Source: Gleimia sp. 6138-11-ORH1
GTDB taxonomy: Bacteria; Actinomycetota; Actinomycetes; Actinomycetales; Actinomycetaceae
Assembly (NCBI RefSeq): GCF_024814355.1
Contig: NZ_JANUXV010000006.1
Coordinates: 32,181-96,180 of the forward strand
Direction: 5' to 3'
Length of the DNA: 64,000 nt
Part shown: positions 37,597 through 46,551 of the stretch, piece by piece
Layout of the letters: each line of letters opens with the position of its first letter
Position numbering within the stretch: the stretch's first letter is position 1
Notes under the pieces: model-generated
Seen by the model: the letters and a program-made list of their open reading frames with translations, nothing else
Databases searched by the model: none
What the model was told of the DNA's origin: nothing
Program-made: the position numbers and the translations under genes

Positions 37597-38901
37597 TTAT
37601 TCGTTGGAGTCAGGTTCGGTTTTATTAGTACCAAATACGGTGACGATCATAGAGCCTTTCGCTAAACGAGCTTCTAAAATTTCACCTTTTTTCACGTTAC
37701 TTGCGTCAGTGAGCACCCCTTTGCCAGGAGCTTTAATGATTGCGTAGCCGCGTTCTAAAGTAGCTTGAGGGGAAATAGCTCTGAGGGTGGAAAACGCGGC
37801 GTTTAGTTCAGCTTGGGCTTGGGTTAAACGCAGAGAAACCGCGTGATTTAGTTTCGTACGAGCATTTTCCAGGCTCTCAAAATGAGTTTTCAAGGACGCC
37901 GCCGGGGTGGTAAGTACGGGGCGTTCTAAAAGTAGTTGCAGATGTTGCGCTTCAGTGTTTAGTCGCGTTTGGAAGCGGTGTCTCAATTCCTGGAGGGCGT
38001 TAGTCAAACCTTGATTTTCAGCAACTAAGTCGGGGACTATCCGCCGAGCAGCGTCCGTAGGAGTTGAAGCCCGGTAATCGGCAACTAAATCGATTAGCGG
38101 GGAGTCCCCCTCATGCCCAATTGCGGAAACTACCGGAGTGCGGGCGGCAAAAACGGCGCGCACCAGGGTTTCATCGGAAAAGGGGAGGAGGTCTTCAACT
38201 GAGCCGCCCCCGCGCGCAATTACAATCACTTCCACGTCTGCCAGTGCGTCGAGTTCCGCAAGCGCTTTTGAAACGCCTGCAACTGCACCGGTTCCTTGGA
38301 CTAAAACTTCGCGGATTTCAAATTGTGCTCCCGGCCAGCGGGCTGTGGCATTAACTAAAACATCGTCCTTAGCTTTAGCGTTATTTCCACAAATTAAACC
38401 GATTTTGCGGGGTAGAAAAGGGAGGGGTTTTTTATGGGTGTCGTCAAAAAGCCCTTCGCTTTGTAGCTGTTGGCGTAATTTTTCAATACGTGCTAATAGG
38501 TCGCCTAAACCAACGGGGTGGATTTCTTTTGCCTGCAAGGCGAGCCTGCCAGATTTTAACCAGTAGGTTGGTTTAACGTAGGCAACTACGCGCGAGCCTG
38601 GGGTGATGGGCGCGCCGGAAGCAGAAATGACGTTGCCAAAAGCAGAAACTTCCATTGACATGTCTTGTTCCACGTCACGCAGAGTGAGGAATGACATTTT
38701 AGTTGCCCCGCGGTCAGCTAACTGCACGATTTGGGCTTCCACCCATAGAGGAGACATTTTTTCAATGTAGATTTTAATGTTCTCTGAGAGTTTAGCCAGT
38801 GGCCAGGGGTGCTCTTTGGTGGTTTCTCGCGCTAGGCGCGGTAATGCAGGGGGAGTACCACTTCCTTCAGTTGGCGGGTGAGGTGGTTGGAAACTTGGCA
38901 T
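37597..38901 (-). CDS. xseA: exodeoxyribonuclease VII large subunit
   Basis: Degrades single-stranded DNA to oligonucleotides. From the ATG at 38901 the protein is 434 residues; GAGAAGG fits that codon and is too close for the GTG at 38907. An N-terminal OB fold (IKIYIEKMSPLWVEAQIVQL) precedes the catalytic region with ARGGGSVEDLLPFSDE, VSAIGHEGDSPLIDLVADYRAS and TPTDAARRIVPD, then a long helical region that carries XseB, and the C-terminal LERGYAII segment. It diverges from ispH, as in many bacteria. Confidence 0.96.
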   Translation of the reverse strand: MPSFQPPHPPTEGSGTPPALPRLARETTKEHPWPLAKLSENIKIYIEKMSPLWVEAQIVQLADRGATKMSFLTLRDVEQDMSMEVSAFGNVISASGAPITPGSRVVAYVKPTYWLKSGRLALQAKEIHPVGLGDLLARIEKLRQQLQSEGLFDDTHKKPLPFLPRKIGLICGNNAKAKDDVLVNATARWPGAQFEIREVLVQGTGAVAGVSKALAELDALADVEVIVIARGGGSVEDLLPFSDETLVRAVFAARTPVVSAIGHEGDSPLIDLVADYRASTPTDAARRIVPDLVAENQGLTNALQELRHRFQTRLNTEAQHLQLLLERPVLTTPAASLKTHFESLENARTKLNHAVSLRLTQAQAELNAAFSTLRAISPQATLERGYAIIKAPGKGVLTDASNVKKGEILEARLAKGSMIVTVFGTNKTEPDSNE

Positions 38902-39080
38902 ATTCACCTTCTCAGAGTGCCATATTTTTGTGAATATTTTGAGTTACCTTTCGGGAAGAAACCGACTTGTGAGAGAAACTGGGATAGGAATAACTGCATT
39001 TGGATGGGAAAACCTGCTTTCAGGCAGATAGATTAGTATGTAGGAAGACAATAGTAGATATTTGGTTATGAGGGACTGTT

Positions 39081-40073
39081 TTGAAGAAAATTTTGCTTGC
39101 GGCGCCGCGCGGATACTGTGCGGGGGTTGATCGTGCAGTTGATGCGGTAGAAAAAGCCTTAGACTTATACGGTCCTCCGATTTACGTTCGTAAAGAAATT
39201 GTCCACAACCGTTACGTGGTGGAAACTTTAACTGAGCGGGGTGCGATTTTCGTAGAGGAAACAGATCAGGTTCCCGAGGGCGCGCGGGTAGTTTTTTCAG
39301 CTCATGGTGTTTCTCCGGCGGTACACGCTGAAGCGGCGAAACGTAACCTGCAGACGATTGATGCTACCTGCCCGCTGGTAACTAAAGTGCATAAAGAGGC
39401 AGTTAGGTTTGCTAAAGCCGATTATGACATTGTGCTGGTAGGTCACGAGGGGCATGAAGAAGTTGAGGGCACCTACGGGGAAGCTCCTGAGCATATTCAG
39501 ATTGTGGGCACTCCGGATGAAGTTGAAAAAGTTAAAGTGCGTGACCCTGAAAAAATTGTTTGGCTGTCGCAAACTACCTTGAGTGTTGATGAAACTAAGG
39601 AAACTGTTGATCGTTTACGCGAACGTTTCCCAGATCTGAATAACCCTCCTTCAGATGATATTTGTTATGCTACGCAAAACCGGCAAGAAGCAGTGAAAAC
39701 TATTGCTCCGAACGCAGATGTGATGATTGTGGTTGGTTCGGCTAACTCATCTAATTCTGTTCGGTTAGTGGAAGTGGCTTTAGATGCGGGAGCGGGAGCA
39801 GCTTACCGGATTGATAAGGCAAATGAGCTTGACCCCGCCTGGGTAGCTGAAGCGGAAACTGTGGGGCTTACTTCGGGAGCTTCCGTACCGGAAATTTTAG
39901 TGCGCGAAGTGATTGAGAAGTTAAAGGGTTTAGGTTTCCCTGAGGTGGAGGAAGTACGCACCACTACAGAAACGATTACTTTTGCCTTGCCTCGTAATCT
40001 GCGTAGTGAGTTAAATGCGCACGGAGATGACGCGAAAGGTAAACGTCAGCCCGGCCCAGATCATACCTGTTAG
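39081..40073 (+). CDS. ispH: 4-hydroxy-3-methylbut-2-enyl diphosphate reductase
   Basis: Last enzyme of the MEP isoprenoid pathway, making IPP and DMAPP with an iron-sulfur cluster. The 330-residue protein has the three cluster cysteines in [29 protein letters not shown] and [11 protein letters not shown], with the catalytic region SAHGVSP and the substrate loop [15 protein letters not shown]. The start is TTG at 39081 behind GAGGGA. The gene faces away from xseA. Confidence 0.96.
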   Translation: MKKILLAAPRGYCAGVDRAVDAVEKALDLYGPPIYVRKEIVHNRYVVETLTERGAIFVEETDQVPEGARVVFSAHGVSPAVHAEAAKRNLQTIDATCPLVTKVHKEAVRFAKADYDIVLVGHEGHEEVEGTYGEAPEHIQIVGTPDEVEKVKVRDPEKIVWLSQTTLSVDETKETVDRLRERFPDLNNPPSDDICYATQNRQEAVKTIAPNADVMIVVGSANSSNSVRLVEVALDAGAGAAYRIDKANELDPAWVAEAETVGLTSGASVPEILVREVIEKLKGLGFPEVEEVRTTTETITFALPRNLRSELNAHGDDAKGKRQPGPDHTC

Positions 40074-40190
40074 ATAGGTGTACCTGTGCAAAAGCTATAG
40101 CTGTAGAGCGGTTGCGCGGGTGAAAGGCTGGAGTTGCAATGCGGTTGCACCAGTGAAATGCTAGATTCGTTACACGGCGAATAAAATCTT

Positions 40191-41267
40191 TTAAGAGTCC
40201 GCAGAAACTTCCGAGTGAGGCAGGCGTAAAGCCAAGTCCACGGGTTTAGTTTCTGCGGACACTTTAGCTTCTAAAGCACTAATCGCCCGCAGAGGTGTTT
40301 TGAAACGGCTTTCAAAAGACGCTACCACATCGTTATACGCACCCACGGCAGATTGCAGATGCTTCCCTAAAGAAGTAAGCAAAGTACTTAAACGCCCCAA
40401 ACGCTGCGTTAAAATAGTTCCCAATCTAAGAATTTCAGCAGCATCTTCATTAAGACTTTGCCGGCTCCACAAATGCCCCACTGAACGCAGTAAAGTCATT
40501 AACCCACTGGGACCAACAATGATTACGCCCTGCTGCAGAGCCTGATCAAACACCGTCGGGTCACCTTGGAAAGAAGCCGACACTAAAGCTTCAGAGGGCA
40601 TAAAGAGGATTACAGAATCAATCGCAGTGCTCAACTGCCGTTGATAATCGCGTTTAGTTAAAGTAGCCACGTGCCGACGCACCGCCTGCGCGTGCAAACG
40701 TAGCTGCTGCGGATCCGTGAAATCTTCAGCTTCCAAATAAGCATCTAAAGGAACTTTAGAATCAATAATCAGCGCCGCCCGATTAGGTAAATGCACAATC
40801 GCGTCAGGAATACCCTCAACTTTCCCAAGCTCATTTTCTAAAGGAACTTGCTCCAAAAAATCAATCTGCTTAGTTAAACCGGAAAGCTCTAAAACTCGGC
40901 GCAAAGAAGCCTCCCCCCAAGAACCACGCTTAGAAGTATTGCGCAACGCGGAATCTAAACCCAAAGTAGTTTCTAAAATCTGCTGATCCACCAGCTGAGA
41001 GGCTTTAAGCTGCGAACGAAGCCCCGCCAGATTCTCTCTTTGATTAACCTCAAACTGCTGTACTTTCCCAGAAAGAGAAGTAAGCGAATCATGAAGTGGT
41101 CGCAACTGGGAACTTAACTGCGTGGTTAAAGCCACATGAGACTGCGAATTATCAGCAGAAACGGAACTCTGCCGATAACGTAATCCCGCAATAAAGCCCA
41201 GGAACAAACCACAAACTAAAGCAAGTAACGCCAGTAAAACACTTACAAAAATAGATACCTCATACAT
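40191..41267 (-). CDS. rmuC: DNA recombination protein RmuC
   Basis: Nuclease-like protein that limits inverted-repeat recombination. The 358-residue protein begins with a transmembrane helix (VSVLLALLALVCGLFLGFIA), followed by a coiled coil (about residues 40-110) and the RmuC domain: SKRGSWGEASLRRVLELSGL, DAIVHLPNRAALIIDSKVPLD, and PSEALVSASFQGDPTVFDQA. The core resembles restriction endonucleases. It diverges from ychF. In the 117-base gap to ispH only an imperfect 25-base direct repeat is visible. Confidence 0.93.
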   Translation of the reverse strand: MYEVSIFVSVLLALLALVCGLFLGFIAGLRYRQSSVSADNSQSHVALTTQLSSQLRPLHDSLTSLSGKVQQFEVNQRENLAGLRSQLKASQLVDQQILETTLGLDSALRNTSKRGSWGEASLRRVLELSGLTKQIDFLEQVPLENELGKVEGIPDAIVHLPNRAALIIDSKVPLDAYLEAEDFTDPQQLRLHAQAVRRHVATLTKRDYQRQLSTAIDSVILFMPSEALVSASFQGDPTVFDQALQQGVIIVGPSGLMTLLRSVGHLWSRQSLNEDAAEILRLGTILTQRLGRLSTLLTSLGKHLQSAVGAYNDVVASFESRFKTPLRAISALEAKVSAETKPVDLALRLPHSEVSADS

Positions 41268-41400
41268 ACTAAAAAACTATCAGCCCCCACTGACATAATC
41301 CCAGAGGTAAACTCCAAAGACCTAAAAATAATCTAAATGTAATCAATTCCGCCCTCGGGAATAATTAAGAAACCGCAACTTATCAACTAAACTGGAAAGC

Positions 41401-42480
41401 GTGGCTCTAACTATTGGTATCGCGGGACTGCCCAACGTAGGCAAGTCCACGCTCTTTAACGCATTAACTCGCGCAACTGTCCTGGCAGCGAACTACCCGT
41501 TCGCAACAATCGAACCCAACATTGGGGTAGTCCCCCTGCCAGACCCGCGCCTAAACACCCTAGCGGAAATCTTCGGCTCTGAACGAATCCTCCCCGCAAC
41601 CGTATCTTTCGTAGACATTGCCGGCATTGTCCGGGGAGCGTCAGAAGGAGAAGGCCTGGGAAATAAATTCCTCGCCAACATCCGCGAAGCAGACGCAATC
41701 TGCCAAGTAACCCGCGCTTTCCGCGACCCAGACGTAGTACACGTGGACGGAAAAGTATCCCCAAAGGACGATATTGAAACTATCGCCACGGAACTAATCT
41801 TGGCAGACATGCAGACAATGCAAAACCAAATTCCCCGCCTAGAGAAGGAAGTTCGCGCCAAAAAAGCCGAACCAGCAGTTTTAGAAACAGCGCGGGAAGT
41901 CCTGGAAATCCTCGAACGCGGAGAAATGATCTCTGTTGCCGGTAAAAACCTGGACCCAGAAATCGTCAAATCTTTCCACCTGATGACAGCTAAACCATTC
42001 ATCTACGTCTTCAACATGGACCAAGACGGCTTAGAAGACGAAGAAATGCAAGCCGAACTGCGCGCCCTGGTGGCCCCAGCAGAAGCAATCTTCCTAGACG
42101 CACAGTTTGAATCAGAACTGGTGGAACTTTCCGAAGAAGAAGCTCGGGAAATGCTAGCAGAAGCCGGGCAAGAAGAAGCCGGTTTAGACAAGTTAGCACG
42201 AGTCGGATTCGATACCCTCGGGCTACAAACCTACCTAACCGCCGGACCAAAAGAAGCCCGCGCCTGGACAATCCACAAAGGTTGGACTGCGCCGCAGGCC
42301 GCCGGAGTCATCCACACTGACTTCCAAAGAGGCTTCATCAAAGCCGAAGTTGTTTCCTTCGCTGACCTGGTAGCCGCCGGTTCCATGGCAGAAGCAAAAG
42401 CCGCCGGAAAAGTCCGCTTAGAAGGAAAAGACTACGTGATGGTAGACGGAGATGTAGTCGAGTTTAAGTTCAACGTGTAA
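41401..42480 (+). CDS. ychF: redox-regulated ATPase YchF
   Basis: Obg-like P-loop NTPase of 359 residues that prefers ATP and binds ribosomes. Walker A is GLPNVGKSTLFNALTRA, G3 is DIAGIVRGASEGEGLGNKFL, and the G4 position reads FNMDQDG rather than NKxD, in keeping with ATP use. The C-terminal TGS domain includes YLTAGPKEARAW and TDFQRGFIKAEVV. The start is GTG at 41401. Upstream, from 41345 to 41362, ATTCCGCCCTCGGGAAT contains one copy of the recurrent motif. Confidence 0.95.
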   Translation: MALTIGIAGLPNVGKSTLFNALTRATVLAANYPFATIEPNIGVVPLPDPRLNTLAEIFGSERILPATVSFVDIAGIVRGASEGEGLGNKFLANIREADAICQVTRAFRDPDVVHVDGKVSPKDDIETIATELILADMQTMQNQIPRLEKEVRAKKAEPAVLETAREVLEILERGEMISVAGKNLDPEIVKSFHLMTAKPFIYVFNMDQDGLEDEEMQAELRALVAPAEAIFLDAQFESELVELSEEEAREMLAEAGQEEAGLDKLARVGFDTLGLQTYLTAGPKEARAWTIHKGWTAPQAAGVIHTDFQRGFIKAEVVSFADLVAAGSMAEAKAAGKVRLEGKDYVMVDGDVVEFKFNV

Positions 42481-42503
42481 ACGCTAAAACTGTTTAATAT
42501 TTG

Positions 42504-42540
42504 AAAGTGCCCGAGGGTAATCCTCGGGCACTTTATTTTT
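42504..42540 (+). terminator. intrinsic terminator after ychF
   Basis: A perfect 13-bp stem (42504-42516 with 42522-42534) with a GTAAT loop, followed by ATTTTTTATA. The stem includes CCCGAGG. Confidence 0.9.
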
Positions 42541-42575
42541 TATATTTAAGGCATGTGGTAGCTCTTAATAGCGTC

Positions 42576-42748
42576 TAACCCCATATGTCGAAGCCGTAAC
42601 CATAAAATGGGGACGTGTCGAAAAAATGGGAAAATTTCGACACGTCCTGTAGATGGGGTTACGTCTTAAACATATTAACCTCAATATTTTGGGTGCGCTA
42701 AAGCTCCACTAGTTTACCAAAGCTCCATTTTCACTTTGACGCACCCCT
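42576..42748. repeat. cluster of nested inverted repeats in a convergent gap
   Basis: The first structure has inner arms 42611-42623 and 42635-42647 (13 bp) inside outer arms CGTAACC (42595-42601) and GGTTACG (42657-42663). A rival outer pairing uses TAACCCCAT (42576-42584) and ATGGGGTTA (42653-42661), so the two outer pairings exclude each other. A second structure has GGGTGCG (42691-42697) and CGCACCC (42740-42746) enclosing a repeated AAAGCTCCA. No gene is visible in the 313-base gap; it may hold a structured RNA or a small mobile remnant. Confidence 0.7.
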
Positions 42749-42793
42749 TAACGCCCTCGGGAAAACTGTAGATAACCTGCTACGGAAGTTAAA

Positions 42794-44089
42794 TCAGATT
42801 CCCAGCACCTGCCCAACGTATTCCACGTCTTTGTCGCCCCGCCCAGAAAGATTCACGATAATCGTCTGGGTTTTTTCTAAGCTGGCAGCTAGCTTCATGC
42901 CAAAGGCTATCGCGTGCGCTGATTCTAACGCGGGAATGATCCCCTCTAAACGGCATAGGTCTTGGAAAGCTGTTAGAGTTTCTGCGTCAGTTACCGAAGC
43001 GTAGTTTACGCGCCCCGCAGCTGCTAGGTGAGCGTGCTGTGGCCCTACCCCCGGGTAGTCTAAACCTGAAGCGATTGAATGAACGGCAGCTGGCTCGTCT
43101 CCGTCTTGTAATACCAGGGTTCGCATTCCGTGTAAGACACCGTCAGTTCCCAGCGTTAGGGTGGCGGCGTGTTCTTTGGTTTCTAATCCTTTGCCGGCTG
43201 GTTCTACACCGTAGATGTCTACTGGGTCAGCTAGGAATGCGTTGAATAGTCCCATTGCGTTAGAGCCACCGCCTACGCAGGCTACTATTGCGTCTGGTAG
43301 GCGATTTTCCATTTTTAGGTGCTGTTGGCGAGCTTCTTCTCCAATAATTTTTTGGAAGTCTCGAACCATTGTGGGGTAGGGGTGGGGGCCAACTACGGAT
43401 CCGATTGCGAAGAACATTTCGTGGTAGTTCTCTGCGTATTTTGCGAAGGCTGAGTCTACGGCTTCTTTCAGCGATTTACCGCCTGCGTCTACGATTACTA
43501 CCTGTGCGCCGAGTAGTTTCATGCGCATTACGTTGGCGTGTTGTTTTTCCACGTCGATTCGTCCCATGTGGATTTCGCATTCTAGGCCCAGCAAGGCGGC
43601 GGCGGTGGCCAGGGCTACTCCGTGTTGGCCGGCACCGGTTTCTGCGATTAGTTTGCGTTTACCCATGCGTTTCGCTAAGAGGGCTTCGCCTAAGCAGTGG
43701 TTGATTTTGTGGGCGCCAGAGTGGTTTAGGTCTTCGCGTTTAAGGAAGATTCTGGCTCCGTGGCCAGTTTTGGTTTGTGAGCGCACGTATTCAGTTAAGT
43801 TTTCGGCTTGGTATAGCAAGGTGGGGCGCCCCACGTAGGTTTGTAAAAGTTCGCGGTATTGGGAGAGAAAAGCCGGGTCGTTTCGCGCTTCTTCGTAGGC
43901 GGCAGCAACTTCTGCGATGGGGGCTACCAGGAAGTCTGGCAGATATGAGCCACCGTAGGTGCCGAAGTTACCAGTTGCGTCTGCATCGTAGGTGAAGTCA
44001 CTGGTTTGGGTGGGTGGCGTAGTTTGGTTTGTTGAGGAAAGTTGGTTATCTGCCGGTAGGTTTTCGAGGGCGGGGGAGTGGGTGTTCAT
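42794..44089 (-). CDS. trpB: tryptophan synthase beta chain
   Basis: PLP enzyme joining indole and serine to tryptophan. I start it at the ATG at 44089, which has AAGGAGA; the frame extends further but through the attenuator terminator. The 431-residue protein has a 50-residue polar N-terminus, then [17 protein letters not shown], the PLP lysine in [25 protein letters not shown], and the phosphate loop [10 protein letters not shown]. This is the TrpB1 type that usually works with TrpA, yet neither trpA nor other trp genes adjoin it: the next gene faces the other way. It is preceded by a trp attenuator. Confidence 0.95.
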   Translation of the reverse strand: MNTHSPALENLPADNQLSSTNQTTPPTQTSDFTYDADATGNFGTYGGSYLPDFLVAPIAEVAAAYEEARNDPAFLSQYRELLQTYVGRPTLLYQAENLTEYVRSQTKTGHGARIFLKREDLNHSGAHKINHCLGEALLAKRMGKRKLIAETGAGQHGVALATAAALLGLECEIHMGRIDVEKQHANVMRMKLLGAQVVIVDAGGKSLKEAVDSAFAKYAENYHEMFFAIGSVVGPHPYPTMVRDFQKIIGEEARQQHLKMENRLPDAIVACVGGGSNAMGLFNAFLADPVDIYGVEPAGKGLETKEHAATLTLGTDGVLHGMRTLVLQDGDEPAAVHSIASGLDYPGVGPQHAHLAAAGRVNYASVTDAETLTAFQDLCRLEGIIPALESAHAIAFGMKLAASLEKTQTIIVNLSGRGDKDVEYVGQVLGI

Positions 44090-44120
44090 TTTTCTCCTTA
44101 GGGTACCCGCCCAGGACAAT

Positions 44121-44148
44121 AAAAAACGCCTCCTGAACGGGGGCGGTT
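44121..44148 (-). terminator. trp attenuator terminator
   Basis: On the minus strand CGCC-C-CC pairs with GG-A-GGCG around a GTTCA loop (one mismatch), followed by six T. Its 5' arm overlaps the 3' arm of the antiterminator. Confidence 0.75.
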
Positions 44149-44172
44149 TTTGGTGCACAACTAAGACCGCCC
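44141..44172 (-). promoter_or_regulatory. trp antiterminator hairpin
   Basis: On the minus strand GGGCGGT (44166-44172) pairs with ACCGCCC (44141-44147). The first arm starts right after the leader-peptide stop, so a ribosome finishing the peptide would cover it and let the terminator form, while a ribosome held at the Trp codons would leave it free. Confidence 0.7.
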
Positions 44173-44214
44173 TTAGGCGATCCACCAGAAGTAAGTGTTG
44201 TTGTGCGTTTGCAT
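44173..44214 (-). CDS. trpL: trp leader peptide, 13 residues
   Basis: The short frame reads [13 protein letters not shown] and stops at TAA. Two adjacent TGG codons (44182-44187) are the sensor of charged tRNA-Trp. It lies between a promoter and the attenuator ahead of trpB. The ATG has no ribosome site and falls at the predicted transcription start, so translation is probably leaderless. Confidence 0.85.
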   Translation of the reverse strand: MQTHNNTYFWWIA

Positions 44215-44220
44215 GGATTC

Positions 44221-44249
44221 AATATATGACTTTTTCTTGGGGGTTGCAA
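44221..44249 (-). promoter_or_regulatory. trpL-trpB promoter
   Basis: Minus-strand -35 TTGCAA (44244-44249) and -10 TATATT (44221-44226) are separated by 17 bases. The -10 ends six bases before the trpL ATG, placing the transcription start at or next to the A of ATG. Confidence 0.75.
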
Positions 44250-44629
44250 GTTTGTTTGTAAGATGTTTTTGGTTTTTGTTTGGTGGAGAAAACTGAGTTG
44301 GGGCTTTCCTAATTCTGTTTAAGTGTGTTGATTTCTTGCGGAAACGTAAGCGAATTAGAGAATGCGTCATATGCCACATTTATTTCTGAGAGTTTCCTGA
44401 AAATGTAGAAAATCTAGGAGAAAAGCTGTTTTGGTAAACTCTTGGTCAAGTTGAAAAATACCACAATCTGGGAAAACGATTTTTACAACCGGGATTATTA
44501 GACTAAAGTCAAAAGATAGTGTGAATTCTACTGTTGGGTTATCTTTCAGTAGGGTTCTGAATTCAGAATGTAAAGAAACGTGGCTTTTACTATCGGCTTG
44601 CCGCTGGTGAAAACACATGAGGTACAACC
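44250..44629 (+). other. 380-bp gap before the oligopeptide transport genes
   Basis: No gene is visible. It holds a perfect 14-bp palindrome TTCTGAATTCAGAA at 44555-44568, about 60 bases before oppB, that could be an operator, and a GAGG ribosome site before the ATG at 44630. I cannot place a convincing promoter. Confidence 0.45.
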
Positions 44630-45613
44630 ATGTTCTACTACTTAGCTCGGAGGCTAGCAAACTATCTGCTCCTCCTTTTCGTCGCGGTGTCTTTCGCGTA
44701 CTTGCTTGCATCGTTTTCGATGAATCCTAAGCATGCGTACGACATTACTAACCCGTCTTTGGACTGGGCTGCGATTGAACGTACCCTGATTTCCTATAAT
44801 ATTTCGGACACTATTCCGATTACTGAGCGTTACATTAACTGGCTAACCAGTATTTTCACGGAATGGGATTGGGGTCGCGGCCCAACAGGCTCATTCGTGA
44901 ATGCAGAAGTGTCACGCCGTATGTGGGTATCTGTCCGTCTTATTGTTATCGGTTCTTTTGTGGGCATGATTGGTGGCGTAACAGTAGGTGCATGGACTGC
45001 AACTAAGCAGCATACTTGGATTGACCGGACGGTTACTATTGTTGCGTTGATCCTGCTTTCTACCCCAGTGGTAGTTACCGCTACTTTATTGCAGATTGGT
45101 GCCACCCAGTTTAACTTGGCTACTGGCACGAACTTCTTTGAGTACATTGGTGAGACTGGGCAGATTGGTAACTATCCGGGTGCTTGGATTGTTGACCGCG
45201 CGCAGCACCTTTTGCTTCCTACCTTAGCTATGTCCCTAACCGGGATTGCCTCATATTCTCGTTACCAGCGCAACTTGATGTTGGATACTTTGGGTGCTGA
45301 CTACGTGCGTACTGCCCGCGCAAAGGGCTTGCGTAAATCTAAGGCAGTTACCCGCCACGCTTTGCGTACTTCGATGGTGCCTATGGCTACTTTCTTCGCT
45401 TTCGCAGTTGCTGGCCTATTCTTGGGTGCAACTATTACGGAAACTGTTTATGGCTGGCACGGTTTAGGACGTTATTCAGTAAGTTCGATTATCGGTCAGG
45501 ATATTAATGCCACCGCAGCAGTGGTTGCATTCTCAGGGGTTTCTACTTTGACGGGTGCGCTTTTGTCCGATATTTTGATTGTTGTGGTTGATCCACGCGT
45601 TCGTGTGAGCTGA
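44630..45613 (+). CDS. oppB: oligopeptide ABC transporter permease, OppB type
   Basis: Membrane subunit of a family-5 peptide importer, 327 residues. An N-terminal helix (LANYLLLLFVAVSFAYLLA) is followed by a periplasmic loop and five further hydrophobic segments. The ATPase-contacting EAA loop is DYVRTARAKGLRKSKAVTRH, and the C-terminal YGWHGLGRYSVSSIIGQD segment is typical. GAGG precedes the ATG. oppC follows after eight bases. The substrate range (di- or oligopeptide) is not decided by sequence. Confidence 0.92.
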   Translation: MFYYLARRLANYLLLLFVAVSFAYLLASFSMNPKHAYDITNPSLDWAAIERTLISYNISDTIPITERYINWLTSIFTEWDWGRGPTGSFVNAEVSRRMWVSVRLIVIGSFVGMIGGVTVGAWTATKQHTWIDRTVTIVALILLSTPVVVTATLLQIGATQFNLATGTNFFEYIGETGQIGNYPGAWIVDRAQHLLLPTLAMSLTGIASYSRYQRNLMLDTLGADYVRTARAKGLRKSKAVTRHALRTSMVPMATFFAFAVAGLFLGATITETVYGWHGLGRYSVSSIIGQDINATAAVVAFSGVSTLTGALLSDILIVVVDPRVRVS

Positions 45614-45621
45614 GGTGACTG

Positions 45622-46551
45622 ATGGCTGATAACAAAACTACTTCCGCAGAAGTTGCTGAAGCTACTGAAGAAAGAAATGTTGATACTCACTTAAGCCGTG
45701 GGGCGTTGGTGCGGCGTCGTTTCTTCCGTTCGGCTACTGCTAAGATTGGTCTTTTCGGTTTCTTAGCTGTCGTGATGTTAGCGATTTTAGGGCCAATCCT
45801 CAGCCCGTGGGATTACACGGAGGTAGATAATACTTCTTTCTTGAAAGGTCCTTCTGCGAAGCACTTTTTTGGAACTACCCAGGGTGGGCGTGACGTATTT
45901 GCTCTAACCGTACAGGGTCTGCGTCAATCCTTGATTATCGGTATTTCTGTTTCTTTGATCCAAACTACTTTGGCTGCGATTATCGGTTCCACTGCCGCTT
46001 ACTTTGGTAAAGTTATCGATAAAGTGATCTTGTGGTTTATTGACCTTTTGCTGGTAGTTCCGTCGTTCTTGCTGATTGCAACTATTTCTCAGCGCGCCGG
46101 GGCAGCCAGAGGTTCTATTTGGGTTTTCATCCTGCTTCTTTCTGCCTTTGGCTGGATGCTTTCTGCTCGTGTGATTCGTTCTTTGACAATGACTGTTAAG
46201 GGATTGGATTATGTTACGGCGGCTCGGTACATGTCGGTGCCATCATATGTAATCATCACGCGCCACATTATTCCTAACGTTGCTTCCTATTTGATTATTG
46301 ACGCTGCTTTGGGCTTCGTAGCTGCAGTGATGGGGGAAACTACTCTGTCTTACTTCGGCTTCGGCGTGCAAGCTCCAAATACTTCTTTGGGTGTGTTGAT
46401 TTCGGAAGGGCAGTCTTTAACAACTACTTCGCCTTGGATCTTCTTAGCACCGGCACTGCTACTGACCCTATCCTTGGTTTTCGTAAACTTTATTGGTGAT
46501 GGTTTGCGGGATGCTCTCGATCCATCATCTAAGTCCGGAGGCAAAGCATGA
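45622..46551 (+). CDS. oppC: oligopeptide ABC transporter permease, OppC type
   Basis: Second membrane subunit, 309 residues. A hydrophilic N-terminus leads to RRRFFRSATAKIGLFGF, the FGTTQGGRDVFALTVQGLRQS segment, the EAA loop DYVTAARYMSVPSYVIITRH, and the C-terminal GDGLRDALDPSS box typical of the subfamily. The stop overlaps the start of the ATPase gene by four bases, giving translational coupling. Confidence 0.93.
   Translation: MADNKTTSAEVAEATEERNVDTHLSRGALVRRRFFRSATAKIGLFGFLAVVMLAILGPILSPWDYTEVDNTSFLKGPSAKHFFGTTQGGRDVFALTVQGLRQSLIIGISVSLIQTTLAAIIGSTAAYFGKVIDKVILWFIDLLLVVPSFLLIATISQRAGAARGSIWVFILLLSAFGWMLSARVIRSLTMTVKGLDYVTAARYMSVPSYVIITRHIIPNVASYLIIDAALGFVAAVMGETTLSYFGFGVQAPNTSLGVLISEGQSLTTTSPWIFLAPALLLTLSLVFVNFIGDGLRDALDPSSKSGGKA

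Noticed and set aside
40085..40165. Imperfect 25-base direct repeat between ispH and rmuC
   Set aside because: Only two diverged copies with no partner feature; could be chance or simple slippage.
44046..44249. A 67-codon minus-strand open frame over the trpB leader
   Set aside because: It runs through the attenuator hairpins in a different frame from both trpL and trpB; the 13-codon leader and the ribosome site at 44089 explain the region better.
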